Shown piece by piece: positions 1 to 5,016 of a DNA stretch of 6,531 nucleotides; the stretch's first letter is position 1, and each line of letters starts with the position of its first letter. The notes below the pieces were generated by a model. The model worked only from the letters and a program-made list of their open reading frames with translations, was not told the origin of the DNA and made no database searches. The stretch covers positions 1 through 6,531 of the forward strand of contig JAFCZI010000136.1 of assembly GCA_019314425.1 (NCBI GenBank). The letters run 5' to 3'. The DNA is from Deltaproteobacteria bacterium. Lineage in GTDB: Bacteria; Desulfobacterota; DSM-4660; Desulfatiglandales; Desulfatiglandaceae. Made by a program: the position numbers and the translations under genes.

Positions 1-981
1 AAGATACTGGACCAGGCTGTTTTTTGTCAGCATGTGGTGGTGATTGGCGGTGAAGACCATGACCATCTCCGTTTTGAAGCGCTCACAAACGATGCCCCTG
101 CGGAATTGGACCCCGCAAATACCACTCCCGACGACGTGGCCTTCTGGCTGTACAGCGGCAGGAATCCGGAGCGTCTCATGGGCGCTGTTCATCATCACAG
201 TCACATGGTATTCTGCGCTGAGGCATATGCCAAAGGTGTCCTGAACATGAGTTCGGAAGATCGGGTGATGGGGTCTTTTCTTTTTTTCGCCTATGGTCTG
301 GGGAATAGCGTTTGTCATCCTTTTTCCGTGGGTGGTGCAACCGTCCTGGCCAATCACCGGCCCACGCCGGATCTGGTTTATGCGGACCTGATCAGATATA
401 AACCCACCCTCTTGGGGGCATTGGCCGATTATCGAAAAAAAAGCCGGGAAGAAGGAACGTCGCTCCCCCCTGTCACAGGGTTAAGGGCCTGCATCTCATC
501 GGCCGAGATCCTTTCCCCCGAAGTTTATCACCGCTTCAAGGATGAATTCGGCGTGGAGATTCTGGATGGGACCGGTTCTACGGAGATCTGTCATATTTTC
601 CTCTCCAATTTTTTCGGGGAGGCCAGGCCCGGCAGCACGGGCAAGGTGGTCCCCGGGTATGAAGCACGCCTTGTGGATGAGGACGGGAACCCCGTAGAAA
701 CGGGCGAAACCGGGCACCTGCTGGTGAAAGGCGCGTCCATCGCGTCCGCTTACTGGAACCAGCGTGAAGAGACCCGGAAAAATATGCTCGGTGAGTGGTT
801 TGTGACCGGGGACCGGTACCGGGTGGATGAAGAGGGGTACTATTATTTTAAGGGACGGAGCGATGACATGCTTCGGGTGGGGGGGAAATGGTTGTCCCCG
901 ATGGAGGTTGAGGGGGCCGTCAATGCGCTCCCGCAGTCCTGGAAAGCGCCGTGGTCGGCTACCAGGACGAAGACGCGCTGA
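1..981 (+). CDS. Benzoate-CoA-ligase-like acyl-CoA synthetase, 5'-truncated and frameshifted (main part)
   Basis: This is an AMP-forming acid:CoA ligase that would activate an aromatic or related acid to its CoA thioester with ATP, in the cytoplasm. The frame is already open at base 1, so the start lies outside the window; about 130 N-terminal residues are missing if the usual length of about 520 applies. Benzoate-CoA ligase hallmarks are FFAYGLGN, GSTE (574-585) followed by ICHIFLSNF, TGDR (805-816) and GRSDDML (853-873), then the hinge and SPMEVEGA. From about 930 the frame reads nonsense (PQSWKAPWS) and stops at 979-981, while the expected sequence continues in another frame to 1178. The P-loop region (151-183) reads YSGRNPERLMG instead of something like YSSGSTGRPKG, so the phosphate-binding motif looks destroyed. 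The family call is strong, the exact substrate is not known, and activity is doubtful. It lies 15 nt upstream of a LivF-type gene, which suggests coupled uptake and activation. Confidence 0.85.
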   Translation, partial: KILDQAVFCQHVVVIGGEDHDHLRFEALTNDAPAELDPANTTPDDVAFWLYSGRNPERLMGAVHHHSHMVFCAEAYAKGVLNMSSEDRVMGSFLFFAYGLGNSVCHPFSVGGATVLANHRPTPDLVYADLIRYKPTLLGALADYRKKSREEGTSLPPVTGLRACISSAEILSPEVYHRFKDEFGVEILDGTGSTEICHIFLSNFFGEARPGSTGKVVPGYEARLVDEDGNPVETGETGHLLVKGASIASAYWNQREETRKNMLGEWFVTGDRYRVDEEGYYYFKGRSDDMLRVGGKWLSPMEVEGAVNALPQSWKAPWSATRTKTR

Positions 982-1178
982 TTAAACCCTACGCCTTTGT
1001 GGTTCTGAAACCTGACCAATCGGGAAACGCGGCGCTGGAAGAAGAAATCAAGGCGTTTGTTAAAGAGAGCATTGCCCTTTACAAATATCCCCGCTGGGTA
1101 GACTTTGTTTCGGAACTCCCCAGGACAGCCGGAGGAAAGCTCCAACGCTTTATCTTACAGGAAAAATTGAACGGTTAG
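951..1178 (+). CDS. C-terminal domain of the same acyl-CoA ligase, after the frameshift
   Basis: This frame carries the missing end of the upstream ligase, not a separate gene. Homology-like sequence begins about 20 bases before the nominal GTG start: in this frame 930-962 reads PAVLESAVVGY, which directly continues the SPMEVEGAVNA of the other frame. One added base at about 928-932 (for example CAT instead of CT) joins the two into an unbroken protein of 392 residues within the window. The mobile C-terminal domain is complete, including PRTAGGKLQRF with the family's conserved catalytic lysine (codon 1137-1139), used in the adenylation half-reaction. The stop is TAG at 1176-1178. There is no convincing ribosome binding site for independent translation at 951. 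Confidence 0.8.
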   Translation: MVGYQDEDALIKPYAFVVLKPDQSGNAALEEEIKAFVKESIALYKYPRWVDFVSELPRTAGGKLQRFILQEKLNG

Positions 1179-1193
1179 AACAGGGGCGCCAAA

Positions 1194-1529
1194 ATGAGTC
1201 AGGTCATGCTCAACGTCAATAATATTGAAGTCATCTATGATGATGTTATTCTGGTTTTGAAAGGGCTTTCCCTGCAAGTCAGAGAAGGCCAGGTGGTGGC
1301 CCTCCTCGGGGCCAATGGGGCCGGAAAGACCACCACGCTCAAGGCCATCTCGGGCCTGTTGAAAGTGGAAGACGGTGAGGTGACCGGTGGCGCCATAGAA
1401 TTCATGGGTGATCGCATTGATAAAAAAGAGGCCGAAGAGATTGTCCGGCTGGGTATCTTTCAGGTCATGGAAGGCCGTTGTGTATTTGAAAATCTGACGG
1501 CCTACGAAAACCTTATGCGGCAACCATGA
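1194..1529 (+). CDS. livF: LivF-type ABC transporter ATPase, N-terminal part (frameshifted)
   Basis: This is the ATP-binding subunit of a branched-chain-amino-acid-type (HAAT family) importer; it would sit on the cytoplasmic face with a LivG partner and drive uptake. Its place after a CoA ligase suggests an organic or aromatic acid as the real substrate, which is inference. The start is ATG 1194, with a weak AGGGG at 1182-1186. The Walker A motif GANGAGKTT is at residues 39-47 and the Q-loop region reads GIFQVMEGR. The frame ends in ENLMRQP and TGA at 1527-1529, in the middle of the helical subdomain. Restoring one G in ATG-CGG (giving ATG-GCG-GCA-ACC) rejoins it to the next frame as ENLMAATMTRRSRKE, the expected LivF continuation. 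The gene is probably a pseudogene or carries a sequence error. Confidence 0.83.
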   Translation: MSQVMLNVNNIEVIYDDVILVLKGLSLQVREGQVVALLGANGAGKTTTLKAISGLLKVEDGEVTGGAIEFMGDRIDKKEAEEIVRLGIFQVMEGRCVFENLTAYENLMRQP

Positions 1530-1999
1530 CCCGCCGGAGCCGCAAAGAGATCCGGGAACGATTTGACACGGTGCTGGAATATTTTCCCATACTGAAAACC
1601 CGCCGAAATTCACTGGCCGGATATCTTTCCGGCGGGGAACAGCAGATGCTGGTCATCGGAAGAGCCCTTATGGCGCGGACCCGCCTCATGATGCTGGATG
1701 AACCTTCCCTGGGGTTGAGCCCCATCCTGGTGGGCGAGATTTTCAAGATTATCAAAAAGGTCAATCAGGAGCAGAAGATTACGGTATTTCTGGTGGAGCA
1801 GAACGCGCACCTCGCCCTGTCCATTGCTGAACATGGGTATGTTATGGAAAACGGAAAAGTTGTTTTAGATGACAGTGTGGATCGTCTCAAGGAGAACGAA
1901 GATATCAAAATGTTTTATCTGGGATTGACGGAGATGGGCGCGAAACGGAGTTACCGGGACGCGAAGTTTTATAAGAGAAGGAAACGCTGGCTTACTTAA
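1526..1999 (+). CDS. livF: LivF-type ABC transporter ATPase, C-terminal part (frameshifted)
   Basis: This is the second half of the preceding ATPase in another frame. It holds the ABC signature LSGGEQQ (1625-1645), Walker B with its glutamate, LMMLDEP (1685-1705), the D-loop region SLGLSP and the LVEQNAH segment typical of LivF. Rejoined, the protein would have 268 residues, about 30 more than ordinary LivF. The extra tail ends in YRDAKFYKRRKRWLT, a basic ending I recall from LivF paralogues next to acyl-CoA ligases. The ATG at 1526 overlaps the upstream stop as ATGA, so re-initiation is conceivable. However, no Shine-Dalgarno sequence precedes it, and homology starts earlier, at about 1517, which favours a simple deletion. 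Confidence 0.83.
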   Translation: MTRRSRKEIRERFDTVLEYFPILKTRRNSLAGYLSGGEQQMLVIGRALMARTRLMMLDEPSLGLSPILVGEIFKIIKKVNQEQKITVFLVEQNAHLALSIAEHGYVMENGKVVLDDSVDRLKENEDIKMFYLGLTEMGAKRSYRDAKFYKRRKRWLT

Positions 2000-2000
2000 G

Positions 2001-2027
2001 GATTGCGGATTGCGGAATGCGGAATGA
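2001..2027 (+). repeat. Degenerate 7-bp tandem repeat
   Basis: Four head-to-tail units lie just after the ATPase stop: GATTGCG, GATTGCG, GAATGCG and a partial GAATGA. The pattern resembles intergenic GGATTGCGGAATGCGGA-type runs that I remember from desulfobacterial genomes. No hairpin or T-run accompanies it, so I do not call a terminator. The remaining gap to the next gene (2028-2086) is AT-rich leader ending in a strong Shine-Dalgarno sequence. Confidence 0.6.
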
Positions 2028-2086
2028 AAGGACAGGAGAAAATTTTAAATCCGGAGTCTGAAATCAGCCGTTAAGGAGAAATAGAT

Positions 2087-2554
2087 ATGGCAAAAATAGG
2101 AATATTGGGATGCGACAGCGTGGTCCGGGAGATGGATTGCGTGATGATCGGTTGCCTCGGTAATGCGCGGAGCAGGGCCGGGTCGTTTGCGGACTATCCG
2201 AAAGACAAACCCCTGGACCTGGTGGGTATCATCCATTGCGGCGGCTGTCCCACGGCGGTGGGGTCGGATCGTATCTGGCAGAAGGTGAAAGCCCTGGTGG
2301 ATTACGGGATTGATGCCGTGCATTTAACCTCATGTCTGGTGCAGTTGTGTCCGTTTAAAGAGGCCTTTGTGGAAACCATCAAGCGGGATTACCCGGATCT
2401 GAAGGTGGTGGAGGGAACACATCCTTTTCATGACCAGGATGCTTTTAAAACAGGCGTCAAAGAACTGCTGAGTCAGCGGATGGTGACCCCCCAGAACATG
2501 AATGACCTGCTGTTTAAAAAGATCAAACTCCCGCCTGAAAAATCTGAGACGTAG
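2087..2554 (+). CDS. CGGC-domain cysteine-rich putative metal-binding protein
   Basis: This is a 155-residue soluble protein of the CGGC domain family (Pfam CGGC, formerly described as predicted metal-binding). Its biochemical role is not established and I do not assign one. The start is well supported: AAGGAG at 2073-2078 lies 8 nt before the ATG. The diagnostic HCGGC is at residues 50-54. Other cysteines are C9, C18, C23, C83 and C88, the last two in HLTSCLVQLCPF, with H79 nearby. Seven clustered Cys plus His residues fit metal or cluster binding or redox chemistry. There is no signal peptide or membrane segment. The C-terminal 35 or so residues are charged and lie outside the conserved core. 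It lies 87 nt after the ATPase and 207 nt before the DUF2333 gene, so it may be transcribed alone or with the upstream genes. Confidence 0.82.
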   Translation: MAKIGILGCDSVVREMDCVMIGCLGNARSRAGSFADYPKDKPLDLVGIIHCGGCPTAVGSDRIWQKVKALVDYGIDAVHLTSCLVQLCPFKEAFVETIKRDYPDLKVVEGTHPFHDQDAFKTGVKELLSQRMVTPQNMNDLLFKKIKLPPEKSET

Positions 2555-2564
2555 AACCGGTAAG

Positions 2565-2599
2565 GATCCAGCCGTCGTAGCCACTTTGGCGGAGTCGGC
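2565..2599 (+). repeat. Dispersed palindromic repeat, short copy
   Basis: This 35-bp stretch matches 4117-4157 at 32 of 35 aligned positions: both have GATCC, GCCGTCGTAGC, ACTTTGG and GGAGTCGGC in the same order. This copy lacks 6 bp in the middle, which removes the inner GCTAC arm, so only the outer GCCGTC/GTCGGC pairing (one mismatch) remains. It sits in the 207-bp gap before the DUF2333 gene. It looks like a REP-like intergenic repeat. The rest of that gap holds a C8 run at 2622-2629 and the promoter described separately. Confidence 0.65.
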
Positions 2600-2641
2600 C
2601 CGGGACGTCGGCGGTTTATTTCCCCCCCCGGTCTTTACGGG

Positions 2642-2671
2642 TTGACAACGGTGCACCCACACTTCTAGAAT
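2642..2671 (+). promoter_or_regulatory. Predicted sigma-70-type promoter for DUF2333-hypA-hypB-hypF
   Basis: A perfect -35 hexamer TTGACA (2642-2647) is followed after 18 bp by TAGAAT (2666-2671), which matches the -10 consensus at five of six positions. Transcription would start near 2678, giving a leader of about 84 nt before the ATG at 2762. It is the best promoter-like match I found in any intergenic gap. No operator or sigma-54 site was recognised next to it, so regulation cannot be read from the sequence. Confidence 0.55.
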
Positions 2672-2761
2672 CAACTCTCGATAGGGACTTTATCAAACAA
2701 ATGCCTCCGTTGGTGTGCTTTCACAATCGGGGGATATCTTTTAAGGGGGAATCCATAAACC

Positions 2762-3712
2762 ATGGCGGAAAAAACTGAAAAGAAGAATCGTGGGCTCCTG
2801 GTGGGTCTCTTAATCCTGGTTCTGGTGATTTTTTGTATTGTGGTGATGAGCGCTAACTCAAGAAAGCCGGAACCTCTGACGACAATCAAGTATGATGCCA
2901 AAGTTGCCGGCGCTGCCTTTGTCAGGACCAACCAGATGCTCATCAAACAGATGCAGGAGAACTGGTTGCCCAATGACATTTACTGGCCCACGGTTTTTCT
3001 GGATAATATGCCCAGTTTTCAGATCGGTGAACTGGAGGTGGTTCGATACAATATTCATGTGCTCAGGGATAACCTGTCCCGAATGCGCACCACGGACAAG
3101 ATTGACCGCAAGGTCGAAGATACGTTTACGGCACTCTCCAACGATCCCCATAAATGGTGGTTTCCATCGGCGGAGAGCAAATGGCAGGACGCCTATGATG
3201 ATCTGGAAGTGTACTACCGCAACTTGGCCGCGGGCACCTCTCACTTTTATCCCCGGGGCGACAACCTCATTGAGCTTGTGGATGACTATGCCTCCCTCAT
3301 GGGGGGCGTGAATACCCGATTGATCAATGCGCCCCAGCGCAGCGGCACCGTCCTTCCGGTTGACGCCGGTGACAAGGGGAATAGCGGCAAGAATTCACAG
3401 CGGGTGTCTGTCAATATTCCATGGCGCCATATTGATGATAATTTTTATTACGCTCAGGGCGTGGCTTACGGCCTTTACGAATCCTTCAAGGCCATTCGAA
3501 TCGATTTCAAGCGGGTGCTGGAAGAAAAAGGCGCCATGGTCCTGGTGAACAAAATCCTTGAGAACCTGGAGCGGTGCTATTTTGAGCCCTGGGTCGTGTT
3601 TAACGGATCGCCGCAAAGTGTTTTTGCCAACCACTCCCTGAACCTGTCGGGTGTTTTTAACGATGCCAGACAGAAAATCGATTCTTTGTCCATGGCATTA
3701 AGGCAGGGTTGA
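2762..3712 (+). CDS. DUF2333 family membrane-anchored protein
   Basis: This 316-residue protein belongs to the uncharacterised DUF2333 family. A short basic N-terminus (KTEKKNR) precedes one hydrophobic segment at about residues 11-30, so it is probably an inner-membrane anchor with the rest outside the cytoplasm. No cleavage site stands out. Family features I recognise are NDIYWPTVFLDNMPSFQIGEL, WWFPSAESKWQDA followed by an FYPRGDNL segment, and a C-terminal NGSPQSVFANHSLNLS stretch. Length is normal for the family and the frame is intact. The start has AAGGGGGA at 2743-2750, 11 nt before the ATG. A promoter-like sequence lies upstream and hypA begins 47 nt after the stop, so co-transcription with hyp genes is likely. 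A link to hydrogenase assembly is only suggested by position. Confidence 0.82.
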   Translation: MAEKTEKKNRGLLVGLLILVLVIFCIVVMSANSRKPEPLTTIKYDAKVAGAAFVRTNQMLIKQMQENWLPNDIYWPTVFLDNMPSFQIGELEVVRYNIHVLRDNLSRMRTTDKIDRKVEDTFTALSNDPHKWWFPSAESKWQDAYDDLEVYYRNLAAGTSHFYPRGDNLIELVDDYASLMGGVNTRLINAPQRSGTVLPVDAGDKGNSGKNSQRVSVNIPWRHIDDNFYYAQGVAYGLYESFKAIRIDFKRVLEEKGAMVLVNKILENLERCYFEPWVVFNGSPQSVFANHSLNLSGVFNDARQKIDSLSMALRQG

Positions 3713-3725
3713 TGCGGACCGATTC

Positions 3726-3758
3726 AAGGAAAAGGACCTATATTTAAGGAAAAAGACC
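3726..3758 (+). promoter_or_regulatory. Duplicated Shine-Dalgarno segment before hypA
   Basis: AAGGAAAAGGACC (3726-3738) is followed 20 bp later by AAGGAAAAAGACC (3746-3758), identical at 12 of 13 positions. The second copy places AAGGA 9 nt before the hypA ATG and is the working ribosome binding site. The first copy starts 13 nt after the DUF2333 stop codon. It looks like a local tandem duplication of the leader. Confidence 0.55.
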
Positions 3759-3759
3759 C

Positions 3760-4101
3760 ATGCATGAAATGTCCATTGCGCAGAGTCTTCTGGATGTGAT
3801 TAAGGAGGAGATGCGTAAACACAATGCAACAGTGTTGAAATCCGCGCTCATCCATATCGGACAGCTTTCCGCCATTGTCCCCGAATCCCTCTCGTTCTGC
3901 TTTGAGGTGATGACGTCCGGCACTGAACTGGAAGGGGCAAAACTCAATATGGAAATCATTCCATTAACCGGGAATTGCCGTAAATGCGGGCAGACATTTG
4001 AAATCAAAAATTATGCATTCGAATGCCCCTTCTGTGACAGCAAAGATATCGAGACCCTCTCAGGCCAGGAGTTGTCCATTGTTGAAATGGAGGTGGATTG
4101 A
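3760..4101 (+). CDS. hypA: Hydrogenase maturation nickel metallochaperone HypA
   Basis: HypA works with the GTPase HypB in the cytoplasm to insert nickel into the large subunit of [NiFe]-hydrogenase, and in some bacteria supplies urease. The 113-residue length is standard. The N-terminus is MHEMSIA, so His2 and Glu3, part of the family's nickel site, are present; this fixes the start at the first ATG and not the one at 3769. The structural zinc site is complete as CxxC-x12-CxxC (C73, C76, C89, C92). AAGGA lies 9 nt upstream. The gene follows the DUF2333 gene by 47 nt and precedes hypB by 90 nt, with a palindromic repeat in that gap. Nothing appears damaged. HybF-type paralogues share this architecture, but the neighbouring hypB favours hypA. 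Confidence 0.96.
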   Translation: MHEMSIAQSLLDVIKEEMRKHNATVLKSALIHIGQLSAIVPESLSFCFEVMTSGTELEGAKLNMEIIPLTGNCRKCGQTFEIKNYAFECPFCDSKDIETLSGQELSIVEMEVD

Positions 4102-4116
4102 GGCCATTAAGCCACT

Positions 4117-4157
4117 GATCCGGCCGTCGTAGCATCCGCTACTTTGGTGGAGTCGGC
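4117..4157 (+). repeat. Dispersed palindromic repeat, full-length copy
   Basis: This 41-bp copy of the repeat at 2565-2599 forms an imperfect hairpin. The inner stem is GTAGC-ATCC-GCTAC (4128-4141), and the outer stem pairs GCCGTC (4123-4128) with GTCGGC (4152-4157) with one mismatch. An unpaired TTTGGTGGA lies on the 3' side. It occupies nearly half of the 90-nt gap between hypA and hypB and ends 22 nt before the hypB Shine-Dalgarno sequence. No T-run follows, so it is not a standard terminator. It could affect mRNA stability between the two genes. Confidence 0.7.
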
Positions 4158-4191
4158 TAATTATTTGGAAATTTAAATTGGAGAAGCATCA

Positions 4192-4845
4192 ATGAAAGTA
4201 TCGGTTGTGAAAAATATTCTGGCGGCCAACGATCGTATCGCCCAGGAAAACAGGGCTATCTTTGATGAAAAAAACCTGTTGGTCTTTAATCTCATGAGTT
4301 CTCCCGGGGCGGGCAAAACGAGTCTTTTGGAAAAGACGATTGGCGCCTTGAAAGACCAGATCAACATGGGTGTCATCGAGGGAGATATCCAATCTTCCCA
4401 GGATGCGGAACGGATTGCCCAAAAAGGGGTGCCGGTGGTGCAGATCAATACGGGTGGCGCCTGTCACCTGGACGGCAACATGATTCGCGACACATTCCAT
4501 GAGTTTGATTTTGACGCTCTGGACCTGCTGGTGGTTGAAAATGTGGGCAATCTGGTTTGCCCGGCGGAATTCAAGGTGGGCGAAGATTTCAAGGTGATGA
4601 TCTTGAGTGTCACGGAAGGGGAAGACAAACCGGCCAAATATCCCCTCATGTTTCACGAGTCAAAAGCGTTACTCATCAACAAGATTGATTTGCTGCCCTA
4701 TGTGGATTGTTCGGTTGAGCGCATCAGGGAAGAATCGCTGAAGGTGAACCCTGACCTGGTGATTTTTGAGGTTTCCTGCACAACAGAGGAAGGGCTGGAT
4801 GCCTGGTACGACTGGCTTAAAGATGAATTGAAAGCAAAGTCCTGA
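4192..4845 (+). CDS. hypB: Hydrogenase maturation GTPase HypB
   Basis: HypB is a SIMIBI-class GTPase that dimerises and, with HypA, drives GTP-dependent nickel delivery to [NiFe]-hydrogenase in the cytoplasm. Motifs are the P-loop SPGAGKTS (residues 37-44), EGDIQSSQDAERI (63-75) for magnesium and switch functions, INTGGACHLD, and the guanine-specificity motif NKID (163-166). The G-domain metal site is intact as C91, H92 and C123, with the same 32-residue spacing as C166 and C198 of E. coli HypB. The 217-residue protein has neither the N-terminal CxxCGC high-affinity nickel motif of E. coli nor a His-rich stretch, so it is the short form. GGAGAA at 4180-4185 precedes the ATG by 6 nt. Its last bases, including the stop codon, are duplicated on the far side of an inserted element that separates it from hypF. 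Confidence 0.97.
   Translation: MKVSVVKNILAANDRIAQENRAIFDEKNLLVFNLMSSPGAGKTSLLEKTIGALKDQINMGVIEGDIQSSQDAERIAQKGVPVVQINTGGACHLDGNMIRDTFHEFDFDALDLLVVENVGNLVCPAEFKVGEDFKVMILSVTEGEDKPAKYPLMFHESKALLINKIDLLPYVDCSVERIREESLKVNPDLVIFEVSCTTEEGLDAWYDWLKDELKAKS
4837..4845 (+). repeat. Left 9-bp target-site duplication (AAGTCCTGA)
   Basis: This is the left copy of a perfect direct repeat flanking the inserted element; the other copy is at 4994-5002. It encodes the last two HypB residues (Lys-Ser) and the TGA stop, so the insertion occurred exactly at the end of hypB without altering the protein. Confidence 0.65.
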
Positions 4846-4993
4846 TGGCGTCGTAAAAAGTCCCATCTGTTGCGTTGCAGAAAACAAGGGCAGACACACA
4901 GGGCGGGCACAAGACCCGCCCCTACGAAAACCAATCGGGTTCACCCGTAGGGGCCTGTGTGTCCGCCCTTTCGTGACTTTTTACGGGGCCATT
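4846..4993. mobile_element. MITE-like non-autonomous element between hypB and hypF
   Basis: This 148-bp non-coding element is bounded by imperfect terminal inverted repeats. TGGCGTCGTAAAAAGTC (4846-4862) matches the complement of GACTTTTTACGGGGCCA (4975-4991) at 15 of 17 positions. A perfect 9-bp direct repeat, AAGTCCTGA, lies directly outside, with two extra T's (4992-4993) between the right terminal repeat and its copy. It contains no reading frame of note, so a transposase would have to act in trans. The left 35 bp (GTCGTAAAAAGTCCCATCTG and onward) resembles a dispersed element I recall from Desulfobacteraceae genomes, which I could not verify. The interior is a separate palindromic structure. 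Confidence 0.68.
4886..4970. repeat. Composite palindrome inside the MITE-like element
   Basis: The outer stem pairs 4886-4902 (AAGGGCAGACACACAGG) with 4954-4970 at 16 of 17 positions. Inside are a 7-bp hairpin, GGGCGGG (4901-4907) with CCCGCCC (4915-4921), and an 8-bp stem, CCCCTACG (4919-4926) with CGTAGGGG (4946-4953). The two inner stems share bases 4919-4921, so they compete or partly open. The GGGCGGGCACAAGACCCGCC part resembles a widespread bacterial palindromic repeat, from memory. As RNA it would fold into a large branched structure in the hypB-hypF transcript. Confidence 0.7.
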
Positions 4994-5002
4994 AAGTCCT
5001 GA
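4994..5002 (+). repeat. Right 9-bp target-site duplication (AAGTCCTGA)
   Basis: This is the right copy of the direct repeat at 4837-4845. Its last bases overlap GAGGGG (5001-5006), the likely hypF ribosome binding site, so the insertion left the hypF translation start intact. Confidence 0.65.
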
Positions 5003-5016
5003 GGGGTCTGGAAACG

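Noticed and set aside
1510..1530. Programmed ribosomal frameshift in the LivF gene
   Set aside because: No slippery heptamer or following stem is evident and LivF is not known to use one; a single lost G explains it more simply.
1155..1613. 152-codon minus-strand open frame opposite the LivF gene
   Set aside because: No family features; it lies antisense to a frame with Walker A and Q-loop motifs.
2030..2086. Promoter before the CGGC gene (TTTAAAT at 2044-2050)
   Set aside because: No acceptable -35 hexamer lies 16-18 bp upstream.
2622..2629. C8 homopolymer as a phase-variable switch
   Set aside because: It lies upstream of the predicted promoter in non-coding DNA and outside the -35/-10 spacer, so there is no evident target for slippage.
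2700..2745. Sigma-54 promoter before the DUF2333 gene (TTGGTGTGCTTTCAC)
   Set aside because: The GG and GC elements are not at the required spacing; the TTGACA/TAGAAT pair upstream is a far better match.
4189..4656. 155-codon open frame on the minus strand opposite hypB
   Set aside because: It is a shadow of hypB: it has no recognisable domain, and the plus-strand frame has every HypB motif.
4886..4982. Rho-independent terminator between hypB and hypF
   Set aside because: The stem is followed by only TTT and the T5 run is about 8 nt further on, inside the terminal repeat; the layout is that of an inserted element, though partial attenuation remains possible.
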